Assembly: GCF_022605725.1 (NCBI RefSeq)
Contig: NC_065551.1
Coordinates: 25,854,001 to 25,918,000, forward strand
Direction: 5' to 3'
Source of the DNA: Anthonomus grandis grandis
Taxonomy: Eukaryota; Arthropoda; Insecta; Coleoptera; Curculionidae
DNA: 64,000 nt
Shown here one piece after another: positions 34,681 to 47,045 of the stretch; the stretch's first letter is position 1; each line of letters starts with the position of its first letter. The position numbers and the translations under genes are program-made. A model generated the notes under the pieces. The model saw only the letters and a program-made list of their open reading frames with translations, did no database searches and had not been told where the DNA came from.

Positions 34681-36870
34681 AATTCTAATGAACCTTCTTT
34701 TGATTTATGCACAGTTGAAGATGTAAGTAAAGCACTTAATAGCATAAAGACTAATGCTTGTGGTACTGAAGGTATTACGGTAAATAGGCTTAGTTAAATT
34801 AAGTTCGTTTATTGATCTTACCTCACAAATATTATACATTTCTGTATTATACATATTTTTTTTCTGATTCTTGGAAAATCACCAATTATATTATGCCCTT
34901 ACCAAACTAAATAATACTTTCAAGAGAATAGGAAAATGAACTTATTTACGTATTTAGAGAAGATATGAACTTAAACCTTTACCTTTTTCGATACATTTAT
35001 TTCAATGTATATCCAATAACTTGTAAATATAATAACGAGAACCTAGAAGCTTAGAGGTTGATTAATCGAAGTATTGATTGAATGATAGTATTACATTTAA
35101 TGAATATATTGTTGACCTGAAATAGAAATTAGCCTTATCTATCTAACAAACTCGCCTTTTAAAACTGTTTATTGTTTTAAAAGAAATCGTGAGATTTGCA
35201 GAGTTAAAAAACATTGCAAGTTAAATATGAATATTTTTTTAAATGAATATTTTATTATTACGATTAACTAAGTTGAAACTGAGCCTGCATTTAATATAGA
35301 ATATTTTAGAATAAAAACTAATCATTATATCAAGTGGAAAACTATTATCAAAAGCTATATATGCTTAATTATGTTTAGTTCAGCAAGAAGCTTTCTTATA
35401 AAGGGATAAATTAAAGAGGTGATAAAAAGAAAAAATTATAAAAAAAGGAAATTTATATATATGTGGGGAGTTTAATGAGTATTGGATGACATTGTCCATA
35501 ACGGTAAGTTTGTAGTAGATTTCAAATTAAAGGTTATTGCTATTTCTTGAAACAAGCACATAAAGGAAATAGAGCCTTTTATCTCTTTCTTCCTCCATTG
35601 TAAACTACATATTGGCGTTAAAGAGTTGTTATAAATGAGGAAATCCTCAAATTCTATATTATTTTCATAACATTCATTTCACATCATAAAAAAACACAAA
35701 ACTTTTATATAGTGTAAGAAAAGCTCTAACTACGAAAGAGGTAAGACTTCATGGTAGTCCACTAACCTGTCTAAAAAATCTGTTGTTAAAAACGATTGAT
35801 TAGATTAAGGCAATCACCACTTCAAATGCAGCAATCATTACGATAGGTATTGTTGGCCTAACCTACGTTTTTATTTGTTGTTAGTTAAAATGTGATCTTC
35901 GTAGATGTACGTCTAGGTAAAAGTCTTAAATTTCATAACTGTTCTTTCTGTAAACATGTTTCATTAATTTTTTAGGTCTGATGATGCTCTAATAGGAGCG
36001 AAACATGTGTTAATAACGAAAATTATATATACTTAATGATACCGTGACTTTGTATTTTTACCTTTGTTTAGTTAGGTGAACAGCACTTAGAGGAATGAAG
36101 GGTGCTCTCTGGAGTTCCTCAGAAGTGAATTTTGAGACCGCTCCTTTTCATTAAATATAATGCTCATGTTTTAAGATCCCCTGTATTTTGCAAAGCTCAG
36201 ATATTTAAATCTTTTATTGCCACTTTAATATTAAGGAATATAACTATAGATTTGATAATGCTAATAGGGATCTTGAAATAATAATGAATATTTGACAAAA
36301 ACATCCTATAAAACTTAACTCTGATAAAGTCTAAACTTATGTTATTTGGTCAAAAGGAGAGTTGATATATATTCTTCATTATTAACAATATACAGATACA
36401 TTAAAACAACTTTATAGTAGCCGTCGGATTTTAACTTGTAATTTAAAAAAAATATCAGAAGCACTTGCTATATCTCAATTTAATTATGCAAATTTTATTT
36501 ACGGGCTTTATCTTAAGCAATCCGATAGGCTTATATTACAAAAAACTACAAAGTGTGTGTTGCCCTTTAATATTTAACCTTAGAAAATTTGATAGGATCT
36601 CTCAGGTTAATAAAATTCATTGGCTAAACATGTTAAACATAATACTTCTGCATCCTGATACTTTTTTTCATGTTATTAATAAGATGTTAAAAAATAATAG
36701 GCTTATATAAATTAATAGGGCATAATAAAAATATTGAAAATAATAATTTTGTTATGCTCAAAACTTAGGCCACATTACCAATACTTAATACTGGATAGGA
36801 AGTAAATAAAAATATTGTAAAAATGGCCATGCAATGCACCCAAAATATATTTAAAACCTATTATAAATAA
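34681..36870 (+). mobile_element. Jockey-like non-LTR retrotransposon remnant, internally interrupted
   Basis: The N-terminal RT segment reads FDLCTVEDVSKALNSIKTNA and GTEGIT (from 34700), then FFSDSWKITNYIMPLPN (to about 34908). The RT reading resumes at about 36105 with GVPQ-type GALWSSSEVNFETAPF/VPQxSILRPLLF in shifted frames, then YKSF-type residues, FDNANRDLEIIMNI, KLNSDKSKLMLFGQKE (about 36318-36360), ISQFNYANFIYG and DRISQVNKIHWLNMLNIIL (36465-36710). This is the block order of Jockey-clade ORF2. Between 34910 and 36070 there is about 0.8 kb more than the missing RT part needs. It has no RT motif and contains the hammerhead-like core at 35978, so a second element is probably inserted there. 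Confidence 0.7.
35952..36016 (+). ncRNA. hammerhead-ribozyme-like core
   Basis: CTGATGA (35978-35984), T, GCTC-TAATAG-GAGC (helix II, 35986-35999), GAAA (36000-36003), then CATGTGTT. The last A of GAAA with CA can pair with TGU across a TG loop (minimal helix III), leaving GUU as the cleavage triplet before AATAACG. The extra T after CTGATGA departs from the canonical core, and helix I flanks (TTTTTAGGT / AATAACGAAAA) pair only partly. The arrangement is that of retroelement-borne type I hammerheads. It lies in extra sequence inside a Jockey remnant. Activity is unproven. Confidence 0.4.
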
Positions 36871-36874
36871 AATT

Positions 36875-39190
36875 TTGATATATAATTCATATTATATTTA
36901 TTTTATTTCTTTGTTAATTTTAATGCAGTGTTAGCTTGAATATATTAATAAATGTTTAAGCAGTTTGACAGATTTTTTGTTAAAATTTAATTTATTTCAT
37001 GTTTAAATTAAGATATGCCAAGTAATATTTACCTTTTGGTAAACATACTAAATTTCATAACAAAAACTTTACTTAATACAAACTTTACTTATTTCGAAAC
37101 TGGAAACTAAAAAAAAAATCCACACAGATATAATAAACTCCTTAAAACTTCCAATACTAAAACTCCCAGCGAATAGTTTTTATGGACCACTTTCGGCACA
37201 CAAATACCCGGAACGGTGTTCGCCAAACCACCGGGAGAAATTTTATTCCGTAATATCTCGTTTTGGTACACCAAAACCGCGTCATAACTTTAAAGTGATT
37301 GTGGCCAAAAAACTGTGCTTTCCGGCGCTTCAGATTTATGTTCAAATAAATCTTAGATTTATTGGCCATTAAAACTATAAAAACAATGTGCATCCAGTGG
37401 AATACCAGTACAGTTAGGAGCTGTTGTTGTTTTTACTCTTTTGCATTGTATTGAACTATTATAATCGTAAAGGGATTGAGAATTTATGAAACGTTATTAA
37501 TCTTGTACTTATTAGGTGAGGTATCAATTAGATTTAACCACTTTATGCTTATTAATTTTGACTCTAGCTAGATTTTGATCTAGGAACTTTCAACACTAAA
37601 AATATAGATAAATGCAAGTTACATACATATAAGTTATGCATTATTGAGAAATTTTTTTATTTAATGCCTTCGACTTTTTTCATTTTAAATATATTGGAAC
37701 TAAATAGTTGGCTTTAAAATTTAAGGATACCACAAGTTACACATTTTTGCCATTAAAATGGTAATAAAAACTCCCATTTGCTCCGCCTTTTGCGAGAATG
37801 TGTAGAATTGTACTTTTTTATTACTTGAGATAAGAATGTAACCATTAAAGTTTCATAGAACTTTTAATCCACCATTACGTAATAGTTTGCACACACACAT
37901 TTACAAAAGGTTAAAGTTTTAAATTAAGAAGATTCTATGTTATTTATATAAGAAGATATTTTTTATGATTCTTTGATATATATCTTTATATAAAAATAAA
38001 ATACATGAAGTAAAACAGCTAACAAAATTTTACATATTTATCTTCTTTGTGTGTACAGTTGCCCCTTAAAACGTTAATTTGTTTGATAGTGGGCACTCGG
38101 TGAACAATTTGATGGGCCACGACAAAGCTGGGAAGGATTTATATAGACAATTTTAATGGCAAATGTTGTCAGCCACCCGTTTTAGAATATTTATTGGTGA
38201 TAACAGTGTAATAAATGGTCTAGTTTTTTAAGCAGAAATGCCGCCATTTGTCCGTGTGATGGATAAATGACTTTTTTATTTCCATTAAAACAGGTTGCTG
38301 TTATATAGTTATAAAATTCCGGAAAAGAACTGGCTCCCAAATTTTATATTAATAGCATATGACAAATATCGCTTGTATATTTTGATATAATTTTCTTTAA
38401 TCAATTGAAATTTTTATGTCGAAAAATAATTCTGCATGCATGAAATCTCCGTTATAATTTTTATAAAAATATCCACAGAAATAAGAGTTTTATCAAATTT
38501 TTTTTTTTTAAACCTTGTACCTTTAAATCTAAGTTGTTATATATACCAACAAAACGGCAGATTACACTCTGTTTATGTAAAAAGTATTTTAATAAATGAT
38601 TTATAACATCACAAACTGTTGTTAATATTTCATGTACGTCGTAACGTAATCAAGTTGCATCAAAAAGCTACACTTAAATGTTGGAAAATTGAAATTGATC
38701 ATAATGTTAAAAGCAAAAACCTTAAGGACGTACTGAAAATAAATTAATATGATGTTAAGCTTTTCTACTATGATAGAGAGTAATATCTACTGGTATCTAT
38801 ACTTAGTAAGAAAATACTTAAATAATTTTTTATTCTAGATGTTTAGAAAGAACTAGGTGTTTTTAATCTTAGAATTTTAGGGATAATAGAAATTCTAATA
38901 CCAAAATAAATTGCATGTTTACAAAATACACGCCCTACTAAAATTAAATTTCAGGAATTAGGTTAAGTAAATTAAGGGCAAAATTAAATTTTATAAAAAA
39001 TAAATTGCATATTAACGAGCTATTTTTGACATTTCCCTAACTAACATTGTGACTCCTAATAACTCGATCTTTGCTAAGATTTTGACTATAAAATCGAATT
39101 TATTTTTAAACCTAAAAATCTGGATGCGGTCTATGCACTTGTCATTGGAGTTTTAAAAACCAATTTTTGTCGTTTTAGGGTATATCAGAT
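36875..39190. other. gene-free stretch with two strong GC-richer islands
   Basis: Islands at about 37140-37420 and 38050-38330 are clearly less AT-rich and less repetitive than the flanks and contain homeodomain-like ATTA/TTTATTG sites. The 78-codon minus frame at 37393-37157 has no family pattern and is probably incidental. Candidate enhancers or unrecognised exons. A dispersed-motif copy is at 37631-37639. Confidence 0.4.
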
Positions 39191-39193
39191 ATA

Positions 39194-40214
39194 CACTGGT
39201 GGCCAAAAGTAGATTAACAAATTCTATTTTTATGGATATATTTTATCTGAAGCAAAGGAAAAACCGGTTGAGCTTACTCGTGTTCAGGAATGTAAACAAC
39301 ATAGTTTGAAGAAACAAATTCCATAGATTTTTATTTCTTGCACTTTTTCCCAATATTTTTTTTATCAAATTCCAATAATTTTGTTTGACTGCCAGGTGGC
39401 CAAAATTGGATTGACAAACAACATATTTATTCAGTCTCTGAGTTTTATGCGTTGGTTTCTATTGATTTGACTTTCCTTACTATTAGTTTTGAAAAATATT
39501 CACAATGCCACGTGGTATAAATTTATCGATCGATATTAAGATGCGAATAATCAACGATTACCGGAAAGGAGTTAAACAGGCGGATATTGCTTGAAAATTT
39601 TCTCTTGTGAGGGCAACAGTAGGTCAAATAATAAAAAAATTTAATCTCCGTTGAAGTGTTGTTCGTCTAAAAAAAACTGGCCGACCAAAGAAGACCACTA
39701 GTCGTGTTGACAAATTAATTTTGAAAAAAGCAAAACTTGACCCATTCGCAACTTCAAAAGTTGCGAATGGGTCATGTTCAAATCAAGCTGCATTTGGAAG
39801 AAGAAGGTGTGGGTTCAGTACTAGTTGTCTAACCATTAGAAGGAGACTTTAATATAGTGATTTAAAAATAAGACGCCCTGCAAAGAAACCACTGCTAAGT
39901 TTAAACGTACGGGCGCGATTGAGCTTTGCTCGAGAATATAGTCACTGGACAGCCTCCGAATGGAAAAAGGTTATTTTTAGTGATTAATCAAAGTTCAATT
40001 TGATTAATTCGGATGGCAAAATTGTTTAGTTTTTTTAATTTTTTTTTATAAAATTGGGTATTACGAATAAATAGTTTAAATATAATTAAACATTACAAAT
40101 AGGCTCCATTGTTTTTTAATCAGGTAGTGTTCCACCTAATTTATCATTTCCTAAACCGTGAGATAAACAGATTTGAATAATAAATAGTTGTCAATCTACT
40201 TTTGGCCACTAGTG
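39194..40214 (+). mobile_element. Tc1-like DNA transposon, internally deleted
   Basis: Inverted ends: left CACTGGTGGCCAAAAGTAGA, right (reverse complement) CACTAGTGGCCAAAAGTAGA, the typical Tc1-family terminus. A diverged inner copy of the left repeat is at about 39397 (GGTGGCCAAAATTGGATTGA), an IR/DR-like arrangement. TA precedes the left end; the right flank is TT, so one TA base is mutated or the end is slightly eroded. At about 1.0 kb it is shorter than the 1.3-1.7 kb usual for the family because the 3' part of the transposase gene is missing. Confidence 0.85.
39505..40035 (+). pseudogene. broken Tc1-like transposase
   Basis: Start ATG 39505: MPRGINLSIDIKMRIINDYR, KGVKQADIA, an in-frame stop, then KFSLVRATVGQIIKKF (HTH). 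After a shift: TGRPKKTTSRVDKLILKKAK and LDPFATSK. The frame is then disrupted by a 17-bp inverted insertion (39758-39774). It recovers as IKLHLEEEGVGS, CLTIRRRL, DLKIRRPAKKPLLSLNVRAR and WTASEWKKVIFSD, where D is the first catalytic residue (a stop replaces the next codon), then SKFNLINSDGKI. The remaining D and E of the catalytic triad are deleted. Confidence 0.85.
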
Positions 40215-43200
40215 TTTAACTAGCCACTAAGTTTCTAATAAACTACTATTCTTTTCATAAACTTATTTCTCACTTAAAATGCAGTTCTATTCACAAATTT
40301 ACATATTTTTCTTATTTACAAAACTCTGCATAAAAATCACAGACGCTATTGTAAAAGTTTGTAGTAGTACGCAAACTAATAAATCCCGTATATCCAAATT
40401 ATAACATGGCAGTTCATAACCAAAATTCAAAAAAATTACATTAAGTTTATCACCCTGTATTTTAATTATCTTTGACTTTCGGACTGATGAAGAAAATTTA
40501 ACTTAACTTTATTCTTTTTTTAAAAAGAACCTGCTCTTAAATTATTTACTATTATTTATTGGATACCCTATATTAGACCAAATAAATTTTTCTAATTTAA
40601 AAATTTGTTTTTTTAGACAATTGATAAAAGGAAGAAATATGATAACACTCAATAAATAAATTACAAAATATGATTATTCCTTTAATAGGTTTCTTATATT
40701 TATCAAAAAAAAAAAATATTGCTTTCTTAATCCAGTTTTTAATAAATTTTTTCTTCTCTTATCATGTTTTTCATATCATCGTTTACTAATTAACAAAACA
40801 AATAAGGGCTTTAATTAGCATAAGTTTTTAGTTTAAAGCTAAACATTTAAAACATGCAAATTAAAAAAAAAAGAGCATTAAATAAGAAAAAAATTATTAG
40901 TATAATTTAAACAAGACATATTTGTATATTTCGGTATAAGAAAAATTAAATCACTTCAAATTACGAACATTAAATTTATATTTAAATCTGCAAATTTCTG
41001 ATGGTTAAATGAAATGTAATAAAAATTTTAATTAGAAGAAACTTATTTTCACTTAAATCCATTTAATATGTTTTTTAAAATATGAAAATCTCTTTTTTTA
41101 TTTAATTTAATTTGCTTAGATATGAATAATTTCCTTTAACGGGTTTTAAAATGTGTAGATTTTTATTAGGATATTTTTATCTAATTAAAGCTTGTTTGAT
41201 ATCATTTTTCTAAATCTATTCATTTATATTTCATTAACCGGCAATATTTTTGAATTCCAATAATTAACAGAATTTTATTAAACAGTATAAAATATGTATT
41301 CAGTATATGAATCATAATCACTAACCAATTTGTTGAACCAATCTTCTCCATTTTATAAATTATAACTTATTACATATTTCTAGGGTTTCATCAGGAGGGT
41401 TTAAACATTAAACAGAGACAAACGATCCTAACTTTTCCCTTATATTTTATTAGTAAAATGTGAATATTTTTCAATATTTTAAAAATTATTTTTAAAATAC
41501 AGGGTACAGAATTATTAAAATAGTTAAATTAACTAAAATATAATAATAGAAAGGTCCTTTGTGCTATCCTAAGGTTTGGCTAAGCCACGTGTTCAGTTAT
41601 TTTTAACGAGGGTTACAGGTACAGGTTACAGGACTAATACTTAAATTATTTAATAATTTGTCTTTAAAAAAAAAAAATTTTTTTGGAAATTTTTTTTTTA
41701 TTTTTTTTCATTTATTTTCATTTCAATTTTGGGAGCAGAAAATATTATTGTTATTGTATAATTTAACGAAACTCTGGAACGCAACGCACTTATGCCAGGA
41801 ATACACTTTTATGTCAGGACAACCCTCTTTAACATCAGAGTTTAACTTCTACCTTACTCGCGTTGACTGGAATTTAGTTTTTTCTAACACAAACAATTAA
41901 TTAATTAATAAAACAAAAGCACAATATTAAAAAGAAACGCGATATTAAACTAAGCGTAAGTAGAACTACCAATAAACTTAATTAGCCAATTTAAATAATA
42001 AAATAGAGAAAAGCAGTTCAAATGCTATGAGAATAATTAGCGCATTTAGATTTTTATAAAAAAAAGTAAAAAACAATATTTTCTTGAATGATAAAAATAG
42101 CTATTCATAAAAATGATTTATGTAACTTCTTTAATAAATGTCAATAAAAGCAATGTTTTACTATGGTTTAAAATCCCCTAATTAACTGGCTTTCCTGCCC
42201 TAATCTCTACGAAATAGTTGGAAAACTCGTCCTTGAAGAATTGCCTGGATTATTCTCAAGGCACAACAAAACGTCATGTTTGCAGATGACAATAAGCCCA
42301 TTCATCTGAAGTTATTGTCTTGAAATCCTGCGAGCCTTATCAGTATTCTGCAAGCAAGTTCGCTTGAGTCGGCGCCACACGAAAATAGATTTCTCATGTT
42401 TTGAGACTTATTTAGTTTTCGGATTGTGCTACGGGACATTAGGGAGTATTATGTTGTTATATGTATATATGACATAAGTGCGTTATAAGTAATGGATGGG
42501 GTTAGATATAAGCAGCTAATAATTTATATTCAAATAAAACATTATTGTGAGAATATTAAAATTAGAAACGTCCGTTTGGCGCCTCTCTAATATTCAATTT
42601 TTATTTATTCTGAGAGATACAAAACCTCAGCCTCAAGAGATTTAAATATTACCGAAATGTTTTTGCCGGTCTCAAGATAAAAATTACACATTTTTCTGCC
42701 CCGGAAAAATGGAATATTTTATATTAACGGCTTTTCTGGCTTTCTTATTATTTGCAAGCTTAGGGTGAATTGAGCGAAATGTAAGAAATTGATATAGGAT
42801 CTCGAGACCGTTGGCAAATTAAATTAGGGTTTTTTTTGTGTTCCTTATTTTGGGGGATTTGAGTAATGCAATTAGTATAAAATTCGTTAAAAGAAGTAGG
42901 GCAATCTAGATTTCTTGAAGGATCATTATTTGTAAAATTGTTAAAGAATGAAAAAATTTATTTGTATAATTGAGAGCGCAAGTTATATCTTAAAAAATGT
43001 TATTTTTCTTTTATTCTCTTCTTTCGGTTCCACATTTATTTTTTTAGGAAAATACTCATTAATCAAAAAAGAAAATTATATATCAGTAGCTGCTACTTTT
43101 TTATATAAGCAGCAACGACACAATACTTACGAGGTGTGTCATCAAAGTAACCAAATTTTCAGAAAAATTGACCCGCTTTCCATATATATCCAACATACCA

Positions 43201-44220
43201 CCGATCTTTAATCATATTATATTATTTGCACTTGTGCAAATTACTGAAAATGAAATAGTTTTTTTATCTTTCATAATTATTTATATCTTTATATTTTTCG
43301 ATAAAATTATTTTGTTACTAAAGGTCAAACGCTATTAAATAACTAAAAATATTTTTTAGTTGAAAAAAATACTATTTTAAAATTTTTACAATTTAGCATT
43401 TAAAAATGTAATGTTCATAAAATTTTATTTAGAAAAATGTGCATAATCTAAATTGACTCCATTGCCACTTTGGTATTTGCATGAATTCAACGGATTATAA
43501 TGTAATAAAAACCAACGATCCACTGATTATTGTTTTATTACTCACATATTTAAAACTCATTTGCTAAATTTAATAGTAAGATCCGATTTAAAATTGAACG
43601 TTTATATACCAGTAAAAAATAACAATAACCCTTATTTTTATTTCGTACCCAAGTAAAACTCTTGTAATCGCAACATCTGTTTTATATCGCCTTTTTCCGT
43701 TTCATGACTCGTTGCATAACACAACTTCATGCTTTGTTCAGATGTTGTTCTATGTCACGAGCACACTTCTTGAATTTTCCGTTGCCTGAATGAACGAGCT
43801 GGAGCTGTTTGGAGAAGGTTAAATGATAAAAATCGAATGCTTGCATGCCTGGCACATACAGGTGACCTATTTTTAAGACACCTTAAGAATATTTTAAAAT
43901 TTTTGAAGAGCTTAGCTCAACCATTTTATTTTGGGAAAAATATGATATATAGTTGTAAAGATTTTTAAATATTGGGTCCGAATCTTATTAATTCTTATAT
44001 TTTAGTACTTAAAGTCTAGTTCTTTTGAATTCAGATTTAGAATATTATATCCACGAAATTTAAAAGATATTAAAAAAGTCTACACAAATGATGGTTTAGT
44101 AGATAATTTGGTGGGCTTATAATTTTAAAAACAATGAAACAATACATTCATAAATAAATGACCTATACCTGGAACTTACTGTGCTATAAAAATATAAATG
44201 TATAATTACCAAAGAATTTA
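40215..44220. other. gene-free stretch; islands near 42.2-42.4 and 43.7-43.9 kb
   Basis: No gene recognised. Isolated transposon-like ends are TATCACCCTGTATTTTAA at 40449-40466 and AATACAGGGTACAGAATT at about 41496-41513. They face away from each other, so they do not bound one element. GC-richer islands at about 42170-42430 and 43660-43880 are candidate conserved non-coding DNA. Confidence 0.4.
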
Positions 44221-44782
44221 TTAACACGTTCGCTACCGCGCGTAAAACGTTAAACTTTCCTCGTGGACCAATTGGTTATTTATATACTAGGTAAAAATGT
44301 ATGTACTTTTATTAATATATAGAGTGAAAATATTATATAGATATGTATTTTTCCTTTACTTTTAACCGTCCAGTAACCTGGACGTCGGTATGTTTTTATA
44401 CCTTTCATAAAATGTACCGCTGTCTTGTTAACTGGACACAAAGAAAAACAACTTTTTTTAAGACAAAATATTTATTAACAAAGTTATAAAAGTAAATGTA
44501 ATAAAGAAAACACATTATTACTACTCATGCTTTATTTTAAAGCATGGATAAACACATAAGCCAGGTTTTTCCGGACAAATTGCAAATTGATAACGAGTTT
44601 GCTTTCGAATTTTCTGTGAAGAGCAAACTCGACATCTTTTCATTGCCGTTTTTGTTTTTTCGGTTGATGGTACCGGTTCTAAATAATGCTGCACCAAGGG
44701 CATCTGTGCCGTATTATTAAATCCCGGCAAACTTATTGCGTTTAGGCCCAATAAGTCTTTTAATAAAATTGATCGTTAAAAC
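44221..44782 (-). mobile_element. piggyBac-like transposon, 3' end only
   Basis: The C-terminal piece of a piggyBac-type transposase (minus strand, 44782-44521) is followed 300 bp further by TTAACACGTTCGCTACCGCG at 44221-44240. That has the TTAA target site plus a CACGTT..GYACCGCG-like terminus common in piggyBac-like elements. No second end or N-terminal coding sequence was found upstream, so the copy is truncated at its 5' side. Confidence 0.75.
44521..44782 (-). pseudogene. C-terminal zinc-ribbon fragment of piggyBac-like transposase
   Basis: The readable frame begins ILLKDLLGLNAISLPG and includes HYLEPVPSTEKTKTAMKRC, the 'H.L..IP.T..K....C' lead-in, then CRVC, IRKQTRYQFAICPEKPGLC and YPCFKIKH. 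This is the cysteine-rich C-terminal domain of piggyBac-like proteins, whose pattern is C-x2-C ... Y-x-C-x2-C ... LC-x3-CF-x3-YH. One ligand is replaced (YQFAIC instead of YQC.IC), and the final YH is KH. The catalytic domain is absent, so this is a relic. Confidence 0.8.
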
Positions 44783-47045
44783 TAAGAAAGTTTTCCACAC
44801 AAAAATTAATAGCTTAAATAAGATTTTTAAAAGATATATTTGAGGCAATTAAGTGTCTAAAGTTTTATAACATTTCTTTAGTAATAACTATGGAAATATT
44901 AGTAAAAAAAGTTGTCCTGACCCCTAATCAGATTATATTTTTTTTGCTTCACATTGTGATTTGATATATATTAACTAAACTCAAATAAATTATTACCAAA
45001 AAAATTTGTTCAAGAAATACAATACAAATTATTTAATGAAAAATATAAGCTGAACTATATATTAAGTTAAGAAAACATTACTCAGAAAATCCGTCGCCTT
45101 CTAGATATACATCACGTGGCTGTTTTTATAAAATTATTTTATTTTAAGTATCCCCATTTACATCTACTTTCTATCATAATTTAATATCAATTTTTTCTGA
45201 AATATTAAAAACAAGAAAGACTTCTAATTAAAAAAGGTAAAATTTTAATTTGATGTATATAGTTTTGTTAAGTTATAAAGATATTATATATGCGACAGTG
45301 CCAAATAATAAAAATTTTATAAATTTGCTGCACTATCTTTAAAAAAAAAATTGGTTATTTTTTAAGCAGTACTACATGTCTGAAACTATGAAAAATTATG
45401 ATTAAAAAAAAATACCAAAAATATTACTGTAAACTCTACAGTACTTTTCTGATTCATAAGACCTAATGAGATTTAAGCATTATATATTTTCCAATTTTTA
45501 GGTAAAGGAACAAACGTGTGTATATAAATATAAAAAAAAATTAAATTCATGAAATTAATTTATGTAAAAAATTAAAAAAAATTTAAGTGAAAATTAAATA
45601 AATATTGTTTTTTTTTATGTGAATAATTAAAAAAAATATATGAAACATGAATGTAAATGAAAAAAAATTAATGAAATTACAATTTAAAAAAAAACGATTT
45701 AGTCAAAAAAACTTTCTATTATATTCACAAGACAAGTTATCAAATTCACAGTTTTTTTCATTTTTATATTTTTGAATTTTCTCGAGAATACCCAATAAAC
45801 TTCCTTTTAGCATCTAGTTAAATAAATGATCAAACAGCATTACCATAACCACATAAGGAAAATGTAAAATTTAACTTAAAAATAGAGAGATAATAAGGAG
45901 GAGAAAAAAGGAGGTCCTGTCTTGAAGTTCATCCCATAGAGTCACAATAAATTATCTCAAATTAAAGTATAGCGATAAAAATAAAAATTAAAGACTTTTT
46001 TATTTTTATTAAATAATAAAAATAATCTTAAAAATAAATTTTCGGAAAAGTTAACACTACTGAAGATCTTAACTTAAAACTTAATTAAATAGAGATAAAA
46101 GTGTCCACTAACAGGGCTCTCTAGCTAATCAAACAAAACTAAGTAAGACGTGTACGATATATATAAGGCCAAAAGTCAGTCCTGTTGTCAAAACAAAACT
46201 CCAATAACAAAGATCTAAACTACCTAATTTTATTTATTCTTATTTTCTTTAATTTCTTATGTCGAAATAATTTTCAAGTAGTATTCTTAGTTTAGTTAGT
46301 TTAACTTAGTTAGTTTAGGTGTAAAACTTGATGGTATGTTCTAGAGAATTTTGTAAACTGGCCTGGTATATCTTATTAATAAGTTTTAAGAGTTTTTATC
46401 AAGGAATAATAGCAATATAATAAATTCCCAATAATAATTAATTTTCTTCACATCATACCTTTCTAACTACTTTTAAATTTTTCTGTACACCATAAACATT
46501 CATATATAGACGTATTAACCCTATAATATATTATATATAATAGGTCAATCTCATTTTTTCCATGTAACGATGCTGTATTTTTAACAAAATAAATATATCT
46601 TACTGAGGAAATACGTTCATCGCAAGTGTAATTAAATAAGCCCCTTAATAATTTTAGCCCTTTTCGGTACACCCTCATATGTTTCCATAAATTTATACCA
46701 CACACCGATAGGGTAAAGTGTTATATTGATAAAACAGTCACGGCTGATGTTTGATATATGGGACAAGGTGAAAATTGAGACAAACTTTTTTATTTATGTG
46801 AATACACAAAAATCAATATTTTTTTTATATTTAATAGTATAGTGAATTAATATTATATCTAACATGATTTTTATAAAGTATTTTAGTACCTTACAACAAA
46901 TTACTTTTTCATTAGTAAAAATGCAATATTTATATGAACCCATTTTGTATTCGTACAAGAGATATAAAATGATTTTTGGAATATATACTATTAAGTTATG
47001 CATTTTTTTAAATAGTTTTCCTAATAATTTCTCTTTTTATTTTAG
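44783..47045. other. gene-free AT-rich stretch
   Basis: Mostly AT-rich with A and T runs. A dispersed-motif copy is at 46993-47001 (ATTAAGTTATGCATTT). A TATATATAAGG at about 46157 followed by TCAGTC is reminiscent of a TATA/initiator pair, but the spacing is too short to call a promoter. Confidence 0.4.

Noticed and set aside
41380..41410. Reverse-strand CCTCCTGATGAAACCC as a third hammerhead
   Set aside because: There is no helix II between CTGATGA and GAAA, so the fold cannot form.
40449..41513. CACCCTGTA and ACAGGGTA as the two ends of one 1-kb element
   Set aside because: Read inward they point away from each other, so they are separate solitary ends or chance matches.
44594..44631. 10-bp inverted repeat CGAGTTTGCT / AGCAAACTCG as a regulatory hairpin
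   Set aside because: It lies inside piggyBac coding sequence, has an 18-base loop, and needs no explanation beyond codon chance.
46157..46190. TATATATAAGG with a TCAGTC initiator as a core promoter
   Set aside because: Spacing of roughly 20 bp is too short for a TATA/Inr pair, and no gene follows.
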